A DNA stretch of 64,000 bases from an uncultured Stenotrophomonas sp. (GTDB taxonomy: Bacteria > Pseudomonadota > Gammaproteobacteria > Xanthomonadales > Xanthomonadaceae). The position numbers and the translations under genes were made by a program. This document shows, piece after piece, positions 61,960 to 64,000 of this stretch (positions are counted from its first letter, which is position 1; each line of letters starts with the position of its first letter). The notes beneath the pieces are model-generated. The model saw nothing but the letters and a program-made list of their open reading frames with translations, made no database searches and had not been told where the DNA came from. The stretch spans positions 434,001 to 498,000 of the forward strand of contig NZ_CAJYVQ010000008.1 in the NCBI RefSeq assembly GCF_913778665.1. The letters run 5' to 3'.

Positions 61960-64000
61960 ATGAGCAGTCTGCGCGATGCGATGAGCCACGCAGCACTGGG
62001 CTGGGTCAAGCCCGAGCTGGACGAGACCCTGCGCCAGGTACGCAACGAGGTCGAGTACTACGCGGAAGACCCTGCCGATGCCAGCCGCATGCGCATCTGC
62101 GCCGGCTACCTGCACCAGGTACAGGGCACCCTGCGCATGGTCGAGCTGTACGCCCCGGCGATGGTGGCCGAGGAGCTGGAGCAGCTGTCCAACGCCATCG
62201 GCGCCGGTCAGGTTTCCGACCGCGACGAGGCTTGCGCAACGCTGATGCGCGGCAGCGTGCTGCTGCCCGACTACCTGGAGCGCCTGCAGAACGGTCACCG
62301 CGACATTCCGATCGTGCTGATGCCGCTGCTCAACGAGATCCGCGCCGCGCGCGGCGAAGAGGGCGTGCATGACAGCGTGCTGCTGGCCTTCGCGCCGGAC
62401 AGCATCACCGCCACCGAAGCCGAGCTGGACCATGCCCGTGGCAGCCTGAGCGGGCGCAACCGCGAGCTGCTGGATACCGTCGGCAGCGCGGTGAAGGAAG
62501 AACTGCTGCGCATCAAGGATGCGCTGGACCTGCACCTGCGCACCGGCGGCGCACCTGAACAGCTGCAGACCCAAGCCAATGAGCTGGGCGCGGTGGCCGA
62601 TACGCTGGGCATGATGGGGCTGGGCGTGGCCCGTGGCGTGGTCGTGCAGCAGCGTGACGCGCTGCGTGGCGTGGTCGAGGGCCGCCAGCAGATCGACGAG
62701 AACCTGCTGCTGGACATCGCCGGTGCGCTGCTCTATGTCGACGCCTCGCTGGACGACCAGGTCGCCCATCTGGGTGCCGGTGGCAGCGGCGAGGACGACC
62801 CGAGCGCGGTGGAGAACCGGCGCACGGTGGAGGTGCTGGCACACGAAGCCATCGCCAATTTCGCCGCGGCGCGCGAACACTTCGTCGCTTTCATCGAAAC
62901 CAGCTGGAACCATGCCGAACTGCAGGACGTGCCGCGCCTGCTCGGCGATGTCGCCGGTGCATTGCGCATGCTTGATCTGGGCACCGCCGCTGACTACCTG
63001 CGCGGCGTGCAGCAGTACATAGACGCCGAGCTGATCGGACGCCAGCGCGTGCCCAGTGGCCGCCAACTGGACACCCTGGCCGATGCGATGGCCAGCCTGG
63101 AGTATTACCTGGAAGCCCTGCGCGACCGCCGTCCGGGCCGCGAGGACATCCTCGACATCACCCGCAGCAGTCTCGAGGCGCTGCGCTACTGGCCGCTGCC
63201 CGAGCGCAATGCGCCCGAGCCGCCGGCAGCGACGGTTCAGCCGATCGAGCGTGAAGCGATCGCCGTGCAGGCCGCGCCGCTGCAGCCCGAACACATCGAG
63301 ATTGCAGTGCAGTCGGCCGCGCCTGCGGCGGGCACGATGCCGGTACCACTGCCGGACTTCACCTTTGATCCGCCGCCGGCCGCTCCGGCCCGGCCGGTGG
63401 CCGACAACAGCCTGCTGTTCGGTGCGCTGGGCAGCGCCGCGGTCGGTACGGATGCCGGTGCCGCCTCCGCGCCGTTGTCGCTGCAGGACGGTGCAGGCGC
63501 ATCGCTGGTCTTTGCCGCCTCCAGCGCGCCTGCACCGGCCGTTCCGCAGTGGGATCTCGCACCATTCGATCCGGAGGCCGAGCCGCTCGCGCCGGCCGGT
63601 GACGAGCGCAGCCCGACCTTCGCCAGCCTCGACCCGGTCAGTTTCGAGCAGGCCGATGCGGAGCCGGCTGCTGCGACGCAGTGGAGCCTGGCCGAGCCCC
63701 TGCCGCCGGTTCCGGCCGATGCAGCGGCGTCGGATATCGAAGACGCGACCGATCCGGTGATCTCCATCAATGCCGATGCGCCTGCCGCAACGGCGTTCGA
63801 TCCGGTGGCCGCCGAGCATGATGCGGTTGCCGCAGGCGACGACGTGGTGTTCCGTTTCGACGCCGATGCGCTGGACAACGCCGACGACGTGCTCTCGCTG
63901 CACGCGATGGAAACGCTGTCGCTGGACGGCGATGTCGTGCTGCTGCCGTCGCTCGAGAGCGATGATGATGCCTTGCCCGCGTCGGCCGATGCAGCGGCCG
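61960..64000 (+). CDS. chpA: Chemosensory histidine kinase ChpA/PilL (N-terminal part; runs past the window)
   Basis: This is the hybrid kinase of the twitching pathway, of which about 680 residues are inside the window. The N-terminus holds helical Hpt-like regions (ALGWVKPELDETLRQVRNEV, MRICAGYLHQVQGTLRMVEL). The second repeats the first-type fold near residues 290-380 (VLAHEAIANFAAAREHFVAF). A Pro/Ala/Asp-rich linker begins at about residue 415 and continues to the window end. The H-box, kinase and receiver parts lie beyond. The ATG 61960 start follows GGAGCGCGTCA. Confidence 0.9.
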   Translation, partial: MSSLRDAMSHAALGWVKPELDETLRQVRNEVEYYAEDPADASRMRICAGYLHQVQGTLRMVELYAPAMVAEELEQLSNAIGAGQVSDRDEACATLMRGSVLLPDYLERLQNGHRDIPIVLMPLLNEIRAARGEEGVHDSVLLAFAPDSITATEAELDHARGSLSGRNRELLDTVGSAVKEELLRIKDALDLHLRTGGAPEQLQTQANELGAVADTLGMMGLGVARGVVVQQRDALRGVVEGRQQIDENLLLDIAGALLYVDASLDDQVAHLGAGGSGEDDPSAVENRRTVEVLAHEAIANFAAAREHFVAFIETSWNHAELQDVPRLLGDVAGALRMLDLGTAADYLRGVQQYIDAELIGRQRVPSGRQLDTLADAMASLEYYLEALRDRRPGREDILDITRSSLEALRYWPLPERNAPEPPAATVQPIEREAIAVQAAPLQPEHIEIAVQSAAPAAGTMPVPLPDFTFDPPPAAPARPVADNSLLFGALGSAAVGTDAGAASAPLSLQDGAGASLVFAASSAPAPAVPQWDLAPFDPEAEPLAPAGDERSPTFASLDPVSFEQADAEPAAATQWSLAEPLPPVPADAAASDIEDATDPVISINADAPAATAFDPVAAEHDAVAAGDDVVFRFDADALDNADDVLSLHAMETLSLDGDVVLLPSLESDDDALPASADAAA

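Overview
The window is chromosomal DNA of a high-GC gammaproteobacterium, almost certainly of the Stenotrophomonas maltophilia complex (Xanthomonadaceae). Three things point there. The first gene is the C-terminal part of the class A beta-lactamase L2. Intergenic spaces carry many SMAG-type repeats, which are hairpins opening with GTAG. The gene order ruvC-ruvA-kup-ruvB-ybgC-tolQRAB-pal-cpoB-queE-queC and a copLAB copper locus also fit this family.

Layout. 1-3244: end of blaL2, a CPA2-type cation/proton antiporter, a lipoprotein and a secreted protein with three DUF3011-like repeats. 3403-8894: aspS, a small acidic-tailed protein, a GNAT acetyltransferase, an alpha/beta hydrolase, yebC, ruvC and ruvA. 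8944-19624: kup, ruvB, then the Tol-Pal envelope operon and the queuosine-precursor genes queE and queC. 19698-20906: a secreted HExxH protein and tRNA-Lys(UUU).

20860-27137 is a small, lower-GC integrated island at the tRNA-Lys gene. A 51-bp copy of the tRNA 3' half marks the far end. The island holds a membrane protein, a tyrosine recombinase decayed by two in-frame stops and a frameshift, one decayed and one intact copy of an unknown gene, an intact 1.2-kb IS3-family (IS407-like) element inserted into another gene, and two small secreted proteins. It is a degraded integrative element that has lost its own integrase function.

27157-39433: small hypothetical genes, two tandem esterases, a lone response-regulator receiver protein, a CPBP-type membrane protease, a zinc-ribbon protein, a second GNAT acetyltransferase, copLAB, recQ and a Dps-like ferritin. 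39520-55435: hrpA, a secreted protein, relA, a TPR membrane protein, an epimerase-like protein, a glycosyltransferase, mrcB (PBP1b), a lipoprotein and a YoaA/DinG-type helicase. 55445-64000: tsaB, a TonB-like protein, gshB and the twitching-motility chemosensory operon pilG-pilH-pilI-pilJ-chpA/pilL, cut by the window end.

The most unusual signal is a family of four roughly 100-bp elements (near 11.1, 38.4, 38.7 and 56.2 kb). Each has a conserved core with a covarying inner hairpin. Long outer arms enclose the core and remain complementary within each copy, but their sequence differs between most copies. The elements are followed by a second small GC-rich hairpin module, which also stands alone at 53.3 kb. 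Three of the five modules end just before the start codons of helicase genes (ruvB, recQ, yoaA/dinG).
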